NCBI GenBank assembly: GCA_021732785.1
Contig: JAKFUG010000007.1
Span: forward strand, 82,984 to 146,983
Length of the DNA stretch: 64,000 nt
Direction of reading: 5' to 3'
Source of the DNA: Planctomycetaceae bacterium
Lineage (GTDB): Bacteria > Planctomycetota > Planctomycetia > Planctomycetales > Planctomycetaceae
In this document: in pieces, positions 45,389 to 53,837 of the stretch
Layout: each line of letters begins with the position of its first letter
How positions within the stretch are numbered: position 1 is the stretch's first letter
Made by a program: the position numbers and the translations under genes
Notes under the pieces: generated by a model
Told to the model about the DNA's origin: nothing
The model's database searches: none
The model's input: the letters and a program-made list of their open reading frames with translations, nothing else

Positions 45389-45514
45389 GTTCCCACGCTC
45401 CGCGTGGGAACACACGGTCTCGACGCTCCGCGTCGACGGGGTGGTGTCAACGTGATTATTTCAGGCGACGCAGAGCGTCGCAGCCTTGCGTTCCCACGCG
45501 GCGCGTGGGAACGC
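45389..45514. repeat. Cluster of four REP-like hairpins
   Basis: Between moxR and P6 there are four perfect hairpins: GTTCCCACG/CGTGGGAAC (45389-45411, 5-nt loop), TCGACG/CGTCGA (45420-45436), GCGACG/CGTCGC (45465-45481) and GCGTTCCCACGC/GCGTGGGAACGC (45488-45514, 3-nt loop). The first and last share the core GTTCCCACG-CGTGGGAAC. They are inside the operon and could stabilise mRNA ends or attenuate transcription after moxR. Confidence 0.8.
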
Positions 45515-45519
45515 GTTTT

Positions 45520-46554
45520 TCATTTCTTCCGTTCTTCCTCTGGCACGAGCTCGAGCAACCGATTCACCAGCGTATCCGCATCGACGTTATCGGCCCGGGC
45601 ATGGAAGTTGAGCACCAGCCGATGTCGCAACACGGGATGCGCGACCGCCTGAATATCCGCAAAATCGACGTTGTATTTGCCGGAAAGAATGGCTCGCGCT
45701 TTCGATCCGAGCACCAGGAATTGCGAGGCCCGCGGACTCGCGCCATAGGAAATGTATTTGTGGATCGCCTCTACGGCCTTCGCGGGGAGGTCTTTCGCAC
45801 CCACCTGTGGCCGTGTGGCGGACACCAGCCGGGCCGCATAACGCACCACGCTGTCGGCAATCGGCACGCCGCGGACGAGTTCCTGCAACCGCAAGACCTC
45901 TTCCGCTTTCAACACGGCGGACGCATGCCCGCTGACGGAACTCGTCGTCCCTTTGATGATCTGCACTTCTTCGTCCACCGTCGGGTATTGCACCTTCAGA
46001 TTGAACATGAAGCGATCGAGCTGCGCTTCCGGAAGCGGGTAGGTCCCCTCCATTTCAATCGGGTTCTGCGTCGCGACGACATAGAACGGCGGCTTGAGTT
46101 TGTATGTCTCGCGGCCGACGGTCACTTCCCCTTCCTGCATGGCCTGCAACAGCGCGGCTTGCGTCTTCGGCGGGGTGCGGTTGATTTCATCGGCCAGCAA
46201 AAAGTTCGTGAACACCGGCCCGGGCATGAACGAGACGCGATGCTTGCCGGTCACCTGATCTTCGTCCATTACATCGGTGCCGGTGATGTCCGCGGGCATC
46301 AGATCGGGCGTAAACTGGATGCGGCGAAACTCCATGTCGAGCGTCTTCGCCAAGGTCTTCCCCATCAGCGTCTTGCCGAGCCCGGGAACACCGTGCAACA
46401 GAATGTGACCGCGGCAGAGCATGCCGATCAGCAACGAGTCAATGACTTCCTCCTGGCCGACAACGACCTTGGCCAGTTCCTGTTTGATCCGGGTCCGTGC
46501 TTCACGCAGTCGGGCCACGGCAGCGGCATCGTCATGGGGAACCGGTGCATTCAT
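45520..46554 (-). CDS. moxR: MoxR-type AAA+ ATPase
   Basis: A 344-residue cytoplasmic AAA+ chaperone-like ATPase and first gene of the long operon. Walker A is GVPGLGKTLMGKT, Walker B is FLLADEINRTPPKTQ, and the family-typical segments IQFTPDLMPADITGTDV, FYVVATQNPIEMEGTYPLPE and GASPRASQFLVLGSKARA are all present. MoxR ATPases remodel or activate VWA-containing partners, matching the DUF58, BatA-like and VWA genes downstream. The 5' region contains an unusual inverted-repeat element (46594-46746), so the operon promoter must be inside or upstream of it, or between 46555 and 46593. Confidence 0.95.
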   Translation of the reverse strand: MNAPVPHDDAAAVARLREARTRIKQELAKVVVGQEEVIDSLLIGMLCRGHILLHGVPGLGKTLMGKTLAKTLDMEFRRIQFTPDLMPADITGTDVMDEDQVTGKHRVSFMPGPVFTNFLLADEINRTPPKTQAALLQAMQEGEVTVGRETYKLKPPFYVVATQNPIEMEGTYPLPEAQLDRFMFNLKVQYPTVDEEVQIIKGTTSSVSGHASAVLKAEEVLRLQELVRGVPIADSVVRYAARLVSATRPQVGAKDLPAKAVEAIHKYISYGASPRASQFLVLGSKARAILSGKYNVDFADIQAVAHPVLRHRLVLNFHARADNVDADTLVNRLLELVPEEERKK

Positions 46555-46593
46555 CGAGGTCGCTTTCTCTCACTAATGCCGTTCAGATCAATT

Positions 46594-46746
46594 GAAATTT
46601 CAAGTTCCAAACGCCAAATTCCAAACAAGATTCAAATTCCAAATCCCAAGCAGTCAGTGCTGTGAATCGCATCTTCGTTTGGAATTTCTGTCTTCCTTGG
46701 CATTTGCCTGGAACTTGGGATTTGGAGCTTGGAACTTCGGCAATTT
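46594..46746. repeat. AT-rich inverted-repeat element built from CCAAA/TTTGG units
   Basis: The left part (46594-46650) is a string of units such as AAGTTCCAAACGCCAAAT and CAAATTCCAAATCCCAAG. The right part (about 46675-46746) is rich in the complementary words (TTTGGAATTT, GGAACTTGGGATTTGGAGC). The arms are imperfectly complementary around a centre near 46660. The composition is markedly more AT-rich than the flanks. It fills the gap between the EF-hand gene and moxR. Confidence 0.65.
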
Positions 46747-46753
46747 CTCTCAG

Positions 46754-48514
46754 TTACTCTTTCGACGCCGTCGGCTGGGCTGTGGACTTTGGATGGATGG
46801 ACGATGGTCCCATCGCCGCTGCGGCTTCTTTCGGATCGATCATTTCATCACGGTCGACATCGAGTTGTTCGAACACATCGCGCGGGCCCAGGAACTCGCG
46901 CCAGGTGATATCGCCATCGTTGTTGCGATCCCAACGTTGGAACCAGACAGGGCCAACGGGACGCGGCCGCGCCTGTGCCACCTCGGTTTGCGGCATCGCC
47001 GGATTGTTGACCACGCGATCGGCGTTGCCAAAGGGATTGAAAACTCCGCGGGCAAACTCGATGCGATACCGTTTCGCCGGTTCATTTTCGCCCAGTCCCG
47101 GTACATCGTCGCGCTGCATGGTCGCCAGGGTTTTGTCGGCGTAACGCATTTCCCGCATGGAAATCCGACGATCCCCGTTGGTATCGATCGCGGAAAAGAA
47201 CCCGGCCCCATCATCAAAAACGGTAACCTGGCAGGTTGACGCCACCGGTTCGCCCCGCGCACGGATGAACTCTTTCATCTCTTCGCCGAAAATCTTGCCG
47301 TCGCCATCCGCATCGATCTGATCGAACAAACCGCGACCAAACCGCTCCCGCAGCATCGTTTCGTCGCGATCGAGGTAACCGTTGTTGTCGACATCGAGTT
47401 CATTGAAGGTGCGCAGCGCTATCGTCATCGAAGCCTCATAGGGATCGACTTCGCGCGTTGAAAAGGTGATCACCGCCTGCGGCAGCGTGATCATGGCGAG
47501 ATCCGGATAGCGGTCACCGTCATTGCGTTCAATCGTCGAGGAAACGACTTTCAACATCGCCCCTCCTTCAGCCGGACGAATGACATCGACCGCGAGTTCC
47601 ACATCGACGGGAGCGAGTTTGACGTTCTCCAGCTCTTTCCGGCTGAGTTGTCCATCGTGATCGAGATCGCAAGGGGCGATTTTGTCCGCGGACCAATGCA
47701 GTTCTGCCGCCGACAGTTTCTGATTGCGATCTTTGTCATATTTCTGAATCAGTTGCGCGGGCAACAACGTTTGGTGGGTATCGCGGAGAATGTCTGCCAC
47801 CGAGGGACCCGCCGAGCGCGGTGTTGTGCCGACGACTGCCACCGGGGCGGTCATCGGGTCCGGCACCGGTGCGACTTCTTCGAGCGTGACACATTCGTCG
47901 TCATCAAGGTCTTTTGCCAGTAGCAAGTCGACCGCTTCAAACATTTCATCCTGATCGACGATGCCATCGGCATTGGCATCGAGCAGTTTGAAAACGTTGG
48001 TGTCACTCTCAGAAGCTGTGGTATTTTGTCGATAGGTGATCGTTTCTCCGCCGAGCCGGTCGAGACGCTGCTCGATATCGCGCGGAGTCAGTCGCAGATC
48101 GGCACCAATGGAACGGATGAACGCTTCGGCCCCCGGGCGTTGCTTTTCGCGGAACAGCGGCGATCGTTGCGCTTCATCGCGCGACAATTGGCCATCGCGG
48201 TTGGTGTCCAAGGTTTCCAGTAACCGGGCCATCGTGGCTTTCCGCGCATCGGCCGGCGACTGGCCTCCAATCGCGATATGGAGCCGCAAATGGACCGGAC
48301 CGGTTTCCAACAATAACAGTACATCCCGAACGTCGACCGAACCCTTTGCCGCCTTCGCGGGTGCGTCGGCTTTCACGGAAACCGGCTCGGCTGCAAACGC
48401 CGGGATCGCGCCGATAACAAAACTCATGCCGACAACAAGCCAACACAACCCATGCTGCGAGACGAGTCGCCGCCCGGTGCGAGCCTGCATCGATACGAGT
48501 GGGTGGTCTTGCAT
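46754..48514 (-). CDS. Secreted EF-hand protein with about ten calcium-type loops
   Basis: A 586-residue exported protein; start 48514 or the ATG eight codons later, both giving a signal peptide ending IPAFAAEP. EF-hand-like loops are spread along the chain: DTNRDGQLSRDE, DANADGIVDQDE, DLDDDECVTLEE, DKDRNQKLSAAE, DLDHDGQLSRKE, DVDNNGYLDRDE, DADGDGKIFGEE, DTNGDRRISMRE, DRNNDGDITWRE and DVDRDEMIDPKE. Most keep the 1-3-5-12 acidic ligands. Between loops 5 and 6 is a beta-rich segment without motifs. Such proteins are abundant in planctomycetes; the role is unknown, with calcium-dependent envelope or matrix binding likely. The next gene in line is a DUF1501 protein, 39 bp upstream. Confidence 0.85.
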   Translation of the reverse strand: MQDHPLVSMQARTGRRLVSQHGLCWLVVGMSFVIGAIPAFAAEPVSVKADAPAKAAKGSVDVRDVLLLLETGPVHLRLHIAIGGQSPADARKATMARLLETLDTNRDGQLSRDEAQRSPLFREKQRPGAEAFIRSIGADLRLTPRDIEQRLDRLGGETITYRQNTTASESDTNVFKLLDANADGIVDQDEMFEAVDLLLAKDLDDDECVTLEEVAPVPDPMTAPVAVVGTTPRSAGPSVADILRDTHQTLLPAQLIQKYDKDRNQKLSAAELHWSADKIAPCDLDHDGQLSRKELENVKLAPVDVELAVDVIRPAEGGAMLKVVSSTIERNDGDRYPDLAMITLPQAVITFSTREVDPYEASMTIALRTFNELDVDNNGYLDRDETMLRERFGRGLFDQIDADGDGKIFGEEMKEFIRARGEPVASTCQVTVFDDGAGFFSAIDTNGDRRISMREMRYADKTLATMQRDDVPGLGENEPAKRYRIEFARGVFNPFGNADRVVNNPAMPQTEVAQARPRPVGPVWFQRWDRNNDGDITWREFLGPRDVFEQLDVDRDEMIDPKEAAAAMGPSSIHPKSTAQPTASKE

Positions 48515-48552
48515 CCGCGATTTCTCAACGTCTGATTTGCCGGTGTCCGAAT

Positions 48553-49869
48553 TTAGGCCTTGACCGGCACCTTGACGATTTCCTCAATGACTTTGCCACC
48601 ACGATCGACCAGCGGAATGGGCCGGCCTTCGGGAGAAATGTTTTCGTTGCCCGGATCGATTCCCAAACCGGCGCACAGCGTGGCGTACAGGTCCGGCGTT
48701 TTGACGGGACGGGACACCACTTCGGTTCCCGCTTTTCCGGTGTCGCCGATCACTTGGCCCCCTTTAATTTTGCCGCCGCCCAGGACTGTGGACCACGCCA
48801 GCGGGAAATGATCGCGTCCCGTGGTGCCGTTGATCTTCGGCGTCCGGCCGAATTCGCCCATCCAGACGATCATGGTGGAATCGAGCAAACCCCGTTCGCG
48901 GAGATCATCCGTCAGTGTGGACCACGCCGGATCGAGCGTTTCACTGAGCCGTTTCACCTGGGCGAAGTTGTCGGCGTGCGTGTCCCAGCCTTCGAGGGTG
49001 ACTTCCACGAAAGAGACGCCGCGCTCGACCAACCGGCGGGCCAGAAGACATCCTTGTCCAAAACGGTTGCGACCGTATTTGTCGCGCATCGCCGCCGGTT
49101 CTTCATCGAGTTTGAACGCTCCCTTGGCATTGCTGGAAATCATCCGCATCGCGCGATCGTAATTGGACTTGTGAGCGTCGGTCGATCCACTTTTGGCCCG
49201 CTTTGAAAAATCATCCTGCAGGAACCGCGAAATCTCGAACCGGCGATCCATCGATTCCTTCGTAACGCCCAACGGCGGCTTCAGGTTTTCGATCGAAAGA
49301 TTCGCGCGGGCTTCCGGATCATTGCTGTCCCCCGAAACCACCAGCGGGGCGTAGTTGGGACCGAGAAACCCCGGCCCGCCGATGTTGCCGAAGCGGAACG
49401 GAGAAACACTGACGTATGGCGGAAGTTCGTTGTTCTCGTCGCCCAACTCCTTGGCCAACAACGCGCCCAAGTCGGGATAGTTGACCCCTTCCTGACCGGG
49501 GCGATGCCCGGTCAGCATCAGGCGGGTTGCACGGTCGTGATCCCCTTCCTGCGTGGTCAGACTGCGAATGATCGCGAAGTCCTTCATCCGTTTGGCCACG
49601 CCGCCGAGATGTTCGCTGATCTGGATCCCCGATACCGCGGTGTCGATCGCCTTGGATGGTCCGCCGTTGGGATGTCCGACCTTGAGATCGAAGGTGTCCG
49701 TTTGCGTGGGCCCTCCCGCCATCCACAACAGGATGCAGGCCCCTTGAGAACGGGCTTTTCCCTGAGCGGCGGCCAGACGCGGCAGCAACGACGAGTGCGT
49801 GACCCCATACGCGGCGGCCAACGACCATTGCAGAAAGTCCCGGCGGGTGAAGTCGCGGAGTGACATCAC
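48553..49869 (-). CDS. DUF1501 secreted protein, Tat substrate (second pair)
   Basis: A 438-residue protein with a canonical twin-arginine signal (FTRRDFLQWSLAAAYG). Conserved motifs are LLWMAGGPTQTDTFDLKVG, ARRLVERGVSFVEVTLEGWD, MIVWMGEFGRTPKINGTTG and RDHFPLAWSTVLGGGKIKGG. This is the shorter, common type of DUF1501 protein. It follows the DUF1549/DUF1553 gene at 49934 by 64 bp on the same strand, so the two form a pair, and it ends 39 bp before the EF-hand gene, which is probably co-transcribed. Confidence 0.9.
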   Translation of the reverse strand: MMSLRDFTRRDFLQWSLAAAYGVTHSSLLPRLAAAQGKARSQGACILLWMAGGPTQTDTFDLKVGHPNGGPSKAIDTAVSGIQISEHLGGVAKRMKDFAIIRSLTTQEGDHDRATRLMLTGHRPGQEGVNYPDLGALLAKELGDENNELPPYVSVSPFRFGNIGGPGFLGPNYAPLVVSGDSNDPEARANLSIENLKPPLGVTKESMDRRFEISRFLQDDFSKRAKSGSTDAHKSNYDRAMRMISSNAKGAFKLDEEPAAMRDKYGRNRFGQGCLLARRLVERGVSFVEVTLEGWDTHADNFAQVKRLSETLDPAWSTLTDDLRERGLLDSTMIVWMGEFGRTPKINGTTGRDHFPLAWSTVLGGGKIKGGQVIGDTGKAGTEVVSRPVKTPDLYATLCAGLGIDPGNENISPEGRPIPLVDRGGKVIEEIVKVPVKA

Positions 49870-49933
49870 TGACTCCTTGAAACGAAGGAACGCGAACGAG
49901 AAGTGACAATGAATAACGAAAAAGTGACAGAAA

Positions 49934-51514
49934 TCAGCGTTCCAGGACGAACTCGGGACTATTCAACAATCCCCAGAAGATCTCGGCACAGGCCTGATTT
50001 TGTTTGTCAATTTCCTTCGACTTGCGAACATGGTCTAATAAAAACTGACGCTCTTCTGCCCGCGGTCTGCGACTGAACGTGGCGTAGAACAGCGTTGTCA
50101 ATTTTTCGTCGGTATCGAGAAACGGTGCGTCCAGAACGCCCCGAAGTGTGCGGCTTTGTTCGAGGTCCGTCGCTTCGGTTGTCAGCCGCCCATTCATCAG
50201 CAACAGCGCCTGGGGCACACCGGCGCGATATTCATCCGGCTGATTGCTCGCGGCTTCATTCATGCGTGAAATCAATTGATCCCGCAGACCATTGAATCGA
50301 GCACTACCATCGGCGCGCGCGACCGGCAGGGAAAGCGCCTGTTCGAGTGAATTAAACAGTTGTTCCGGGGTGAGCGTCTTCACCGGACGCAAGCCGGGAC
50401 CGACCGCGAGGTGTTCATCCACCGGGCATTCCCGCTGATAAACCTGGCTTTGGCAGATTCCAGAAATCAGCCAGCGCAGGTCGTAACCGGCGGCGACGAA
50501 CAAGCGGGCCAACTCATCCAGGAATTTTCGCTCTTGGGGCGAAGCTTTGTCGAGATCATCCACGGAATCGGTCAACCCGCGGCCGATCAGATGCAGCCAC
50601 ACGCGATTGACCGTCGTCGCCGCAAACTGCGGATTATTCGGCGAGACAATCCAATCGGCAAGCGTTTCGCGGGCCGTCTTGCCGCTGGTCAACTTCGCTT
50701 CGGCACCGCCGAGATATGTGGCCACATAGTCGGTCGTGCTGTTTTCGGGGCGAATCTTCAGTGAGTTGGAATCCTCGATCGATCCGCTTTTAATCCCGTT
50801 GAAGAACGCCGCCATGCCCCAGAAGTCGGCTTGTTTCCATTCGGCGAACGGATGATTGTGGCACTCGGCACACCCAATACGGACACCCAGGAACATGCGT
50901 GAGACGGAACTCGCCGAGGTTTCCGGCTTCCCACCCGCCATTTGCAGATACATGGCCGGACCGCTATTGATCGTCCCGAGTCGCGGATTCGTGGCGGCCA
51001 CCATCACGCCTTCGCTCGATTTCGCCGTGATCAGCTTACGGGCGAGTTGATCGTACGGCACATTCTCCGCGAACTGTTGTTTCAACCATGGTTCGAGATT
51101 CACCGCTTGTTGCGCTTCGGGGGTATTCCCGGGGATCATCATCCGCCGCCACAACGAAGCCCAGTGAGCCGCGGTTCGCTCGGCATGACGTTCCGGGCGT
51201 TTGGTTTCGGTGAGCAGGCGTTCGATCAGCAGAAACCGCTTGTGCTCGCCCGTGTAATCCAGAAATTCACGAACCTGCGAGACGGGGGGAATGGTACCGC
51301 TCAGGTCGAGATATGACCGCCGCAAGAACGTGGCATCATCGACCAGCGCGGGTGGCTCGATCTTCGATTCGAGCCAGATCGCCGTGAATTCCTTGTCGAT
51401 CCGTTCGGCGAGTTCGCGCGACGTCAACCGCGCGGCGGGCTCCGCTGCAAAAGCCGTTGTCGCGGCGATGCTGGCGCAGATTATGAACCAACGACCGGCA
51501 ATCGGCAGGTGCAT
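49934..51514 (-). CDS. Secreted DUF1549/DUF1553 protein (short type)
   Basis: A 526-residue exported protein from ATG 51514 (signal peptide ending TTAFAAEPAAR). DUF1549 occupies about 30-235 with RSYLDLSGTIPPVSQVREFLD and the CxxCH motif GCAECHNHPFAEWKQADFWG; DUF1553 follows (about 270-520) with TLADWIVSPNNPQFAATTVNR and GLTDSVDDLDKASP. The central carbohydrate-binding-like insert of the long homologs (6269, 60665) is missing. Tandem with the DUF1501 gene. Upstream in-frame codons to 51583 have no similarity. Confidence 0.9.
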   Translation of the reverse strand: MHLPIAGRWFIICASIAATTAFAAEPAARLTSRELAERIDKEFTAIWLESKIEPPALVDDATFLRRSYLDLSGTIPPVSQVREFLDYTGEHKRFLLIERLLTETKRPERHAERTAAHWASLWRRMMIPGNTPEAQQAVNLEPWLKQQFAENVPYDQLARKLITAKSSEGVMVAATNPRLGTINSGPAMYLQMAGGKPETSASSVSRMFLGVRIGCAECHNHPFAEWKQADFWGMAAFFNGIKSGSIEDSNSLKIRPENSTTDYVATYLGGAEAKLTSGKTARETLADWIVSPNNPQFAATTVNRVWLHLIGRGLTDSVDDLDKASPQERKFLDELARLFVAAGYDLRWLISGICQSQVYQRECPVDEHLAVGPGLRPVKTLTPEQLFNSLEQALSLPVARADGSARFNGLRDQLISRMNEAASNQPDEYRAGVPQALLLMNGRLTTEATDLEQSRTLRGVLDAPFLDTDEKLTTLFYATFSRRPRAEERQFLLDHVRKSKEIDKQNQACAEIFWGLLNSPEFVLER

Positions 51515-51747
51515 GACGTGGTCTCCCCGAGCGCGACAAGATGCGAGACACTCCCGCGGGCCGACGCCGAGAACCGACGGCAACCACTCCTGCGCTCCAC
51601 TTTAGACAATATGTCTGCATAGTCAAGCCGTCTGCATGAGAATTTTTGGAACTCGCGCCGAATTCTTCGCCGAATTCTCGGGAGGACTGGCCAAAACGAC
51701 GGCGATTCCGGGCACGTTTTCTTGGTATTGGGTCAGTTTGAAGAGTC

Positions 51748-51812
51748 GGGGCGGGGGCCCCGACCTATGGATGTGAAATCAAATTGAAATCATAGCTCGG
51801 GGCCCCTGCCCC
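51748..51812. repeat. Inverted-repeat element with GGGGCC arms
   Basis: Arms of 22 bases at 51748-51769 and 51791-51812 are complementary except at two positions, around a 21-bp AT-rich centre. Each arm is itself nearly palindromic (GGGGCGGGGGCCCC). It lies in the 465-bp divergent gap (51515-51979) between a DUF1549 gene and the DUF1080 gene; the rest of this gap holds no gene that I can support, and both promoters should be there. Confidence 0.7.
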
Positions 51813-51979
51813 GAAGCCTTTCATTTCAAACAGACCCACGACCCATTTCTTAACGGACGACGATCCAGCCGCTTCAAACCGACATGACGGGAATGCTCAC
51901 CGGTGAAGATGGCATTCGAAGTTGCTTGTTGACCATAATTGCGGCATCGGTCACGACCTCAACAACTTTGGAGTCTTCC

Positions 51980-52609
51980 ATGCGCCCCGTGCTCACTCGT
52001 TTTGTGCTTTGTGCGGCAGCCGTCCTGCCCTTTGTGTCGCCGTCCCCGGTGATGGCGGCGGATGAAAAGTGGATTCCGCTGTTCGATGGCAAATCACTCG
52101 AAGGTTGGGAGAAGATCGGCCAGGAGGCCAGTGTCTGGGAAGTGAAAGACGGGGCCATCTGCGGTTCGGGTCCGGCGTCCATGCTCGTCTGCACACAGGG
52201 ACCGTACAAGAACTTCCGTTACCGGGCGGAGGTCAAAATCAACGACCGAGGGAACTCCGGGCTCTATTTCCGCACAGCACGGAAGCCGGGATTTACCGAT
52301 GGATACGAAGCGCAGATCGACAGCACGCACACCGATCCCATCCGGACGGGATCGCTTTACGGGATGTGCCACGTCTACAAGCCACTCGTGAAGCCTGACA
52401 CGTGGTTCACCTATGAGTTGGAAGTCCGTGATGACGTTTGGCGCGGTCGCAAGATGACGCGCATCAAGATCACGGTCGACGAGAACGAACTCTACGAATA
52501 TCTCGACTTTGCGTTGACCTTCAAGGAAGGCCATTTCGCCTTCCAGCAGCACGACCCCGGCAGCAAGGTCAATATCCGCAAAGTCGAAGTTCTGCCGTTG
52601 GCCGACTGA
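51980..52609 (+). CDS. Secreted DUF1080 (3-keto-disaccharide hydrolase domain) protein
   Basis: A 209-residue exported protein: signal peptide (LCAAAVLPFVSPSPVMAADEK), then a single LamG-like jelly-roll of the DUF1080 family. Family motifs are WIPLFDGKSLEGWEKIG, YRAEVKINDRGNSGLYFR, GYEAQIDSTHTDPIRTGSLY and FAFQQHDPGSKVNIRKVEV. The family includes 3-keto-disaccharide hydrolases and many uncharacterised planctomycete glycan-acting proteins. The ATG at 51980 is preferred because it starts the signal peptide; upstream open codons from 51884 do not fit. Confidence 0.9.
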   Translation: MRPVLTRFVLCAAAVLPFVSPSPVMAADEKWIPLFDGKSLEGWEKIGQEASVWEVKDGAICGSGPASMLVCTQGPYKNFRYRAEVKINDRGNSGLYFRTARKPGFTDGYEAQIDSTHTDPIRTGSLYGMCHVYKPLVKPDTWFTYELEVRDDVWRGRKMTRIKITVDENELYEYLDFALTFKEGHFAFQQHDPGSKVNIRKVEVLPLAD

Positions 52610-52622
52610 TCAGCGTTTGACG

Positions 52623-52659
52623 GAACAGAGGCCGTCGGTTGACCCGGCGGTTTCTGTTC
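52623..52659. terminator. Bidirectional terminator between convergent genes
   Basis: GAACAGA (52623-52629) pairs with TCTGTTC (52653-52659), and an inner stem CCGTCGG/CCGGCGG continues it around a TTGA-type loop. It separates the convergent DUF1080 gene and the FHA-EAL gene and slightly overlaps the stop of the latter. Confidence 0.6.
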
Positions 52660-53770
52660 AGGTCAGCGGTTTTGGCTTGCCGAAGGCGTAGCCCTGGTGA
52701 AAGCCGAACCCGATTTCCCGGCAGACGGCGATCGACTCCGGGCTTTCCAATCCCTCCGCGAGCGTGGCAATCCCCAGGTCCGCGGCGTGCTGATGCAAGC
52801 TGGCCACGAGGCCGGCATGCACGGCGGACGGCGTCCCCAAATCCTTCACCAGCGAGCGATCGAACTTGATGTAATCGGGCCGGACACGCGCTAACTCGAG
52901 CAAGCGTGACTGTCCCACGCCAAAGTCATCGAAGGCCAGGCCGATTCCCAGTTCGGTCAGCTTGGCTTTGAACTGGCAAAACTGTTCGATATCGCCCACG
53001 GCTTCTTCGTGAACCTCGAGCACAATCTGGCGTGGGCCGTAGTCTTCGATCAGTTGCTTCAGCGAATCGATCATCGCGTCATCGAGCGCTTCGCGCGGAT
53101 GGGTGTTCAGAAATAACACGCCGGGAACGTTCGCTTCCTGAATCGTTTTGAGCGCGAGTTCACGACACATCGCGCTGAGACGTTTTTCCAGGCCGAGTGA
53201 CTCGGCGACGGAAAACAGCGTGAGCGGCGACTCCAATCCCGGAACATCGGTACGAACCAGCGCTTCGTAACCGAAGGGATGGGAATCGGCCCCCGTCACA
53301 ATCGGCTGGAAGTAAATCGTCATCCGTTGCTTGCCGATCACATCCTGCATGCGCGAGATGTTGCCTCTCTGATCCGTCGCGTCGGACACCATGGTCCGTT
53401 CGGCGACGGAAACGGTTTCGCGGTTCAATTGCAGTTCGACGTCGGCAAACTGAATCAGATCGCCTTCGCCCACGGGAGTAGGCTGATTGATCCGCAAGCC
53501 ATTAACGTAAGTGCCATTGGTACTGTTCAAGTCCCGAACGAGAACCGCTCCTGTCGTGTGCAGAATCTCGGCATGTCGCTTCGAGACATTGCGGGAAGGA
53601 ATGGGCAGATCGCACGCCGGATCGCGGCCGATGACGAAGGGCAATCGCGTCATGGCGATCGTCGTCACGGGCACATCGGGACCGAGACATCCCGTCAGGC
53701 ACCAACCGGTGTCGGGTTGATGGGCACCGATGCGACTCGATTTTTCAAGGGTCAGGTTGAGGCTCAGCAT
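52658..53770 (-). CDS. FHA domain fused to EAL (c-di-GMP phosphodiesterase) domain
   Basis: A 370-residue cytoplasmic protein from ATG 53770 (a TTG four codons earlier is also possible). The FHA domain (about 35-115) keeps the phosphothreonine-binding residues: FVIGRDPACDL, RNVSKRHAEI and DLNSTNGTYVNG. The EAL domain (about 140-365) keeps FGYEALVR (EAL), the Asn in LFLNTHPRE, Glu in LEVHEEAV, the DDFGVG loop, Lys in YIKFDRSLV, Glu in LAEGLESPE and Gln in HQGYAFGKP, so it may be an active phosphodiesterase. The Ser/Thr kinase gene 67 bp upstream on the same strand is the obvious source of a phosphothreonine ligand. Functional coupling is inferred from domain logic and operon position. Confidence 0.9.
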   Translation of the reverse strand: MLSLNLTLEKSSRIGAHQPDTGWCLTGCLGPDVPVTTIAMTRLPFVIGRDPACDLPIPSRNVSKRHAEILHTTGAVLVRDLNSTNGTYVNGLRINQPTPVGEGDLIQFADVELQLNRETVSVAERTMVSDATDQRGNISRMQDVIGKQRMTIYFQPIVTGADSHPFGYEALVRTDVPGLESPLTLFSVAESLGLEKRLSAMCRELALKTIQEANVPGVLFLNTHPREALDDAMIDSLKQLIEDYGPRQIVLEVHEEAVGDIEQFCQFKAKLTELGIGLAFDDFGVGQSRLLELARVRPDYIKFDRSLVKDLGTPSAVHAGLVASLHQHAADLGIATLAEGLESPESIAVCREIGFGFHQGYAFGKPKPLT

Positions 53771-53837
53771 GATCAAACTCAATCAATTGCGAAGGTGGTC
53801 GTCCCCGCCTGTGCCCGGGGCGGGATGCCGTTTGTGC

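Noticed and set aside
45357..45413. N-terminal extension of P6
   Set aside because: It translates the REP-like hairpin into FPRGAWEQ-type sequence, a typical artefact of this repeat, and moves the signal peptide inward.
45389..45514. CRISPR-like repeats
   Set aside because: The repeats are hairpins of unequal length and spacing without unique spacers, and no cas gene is present.
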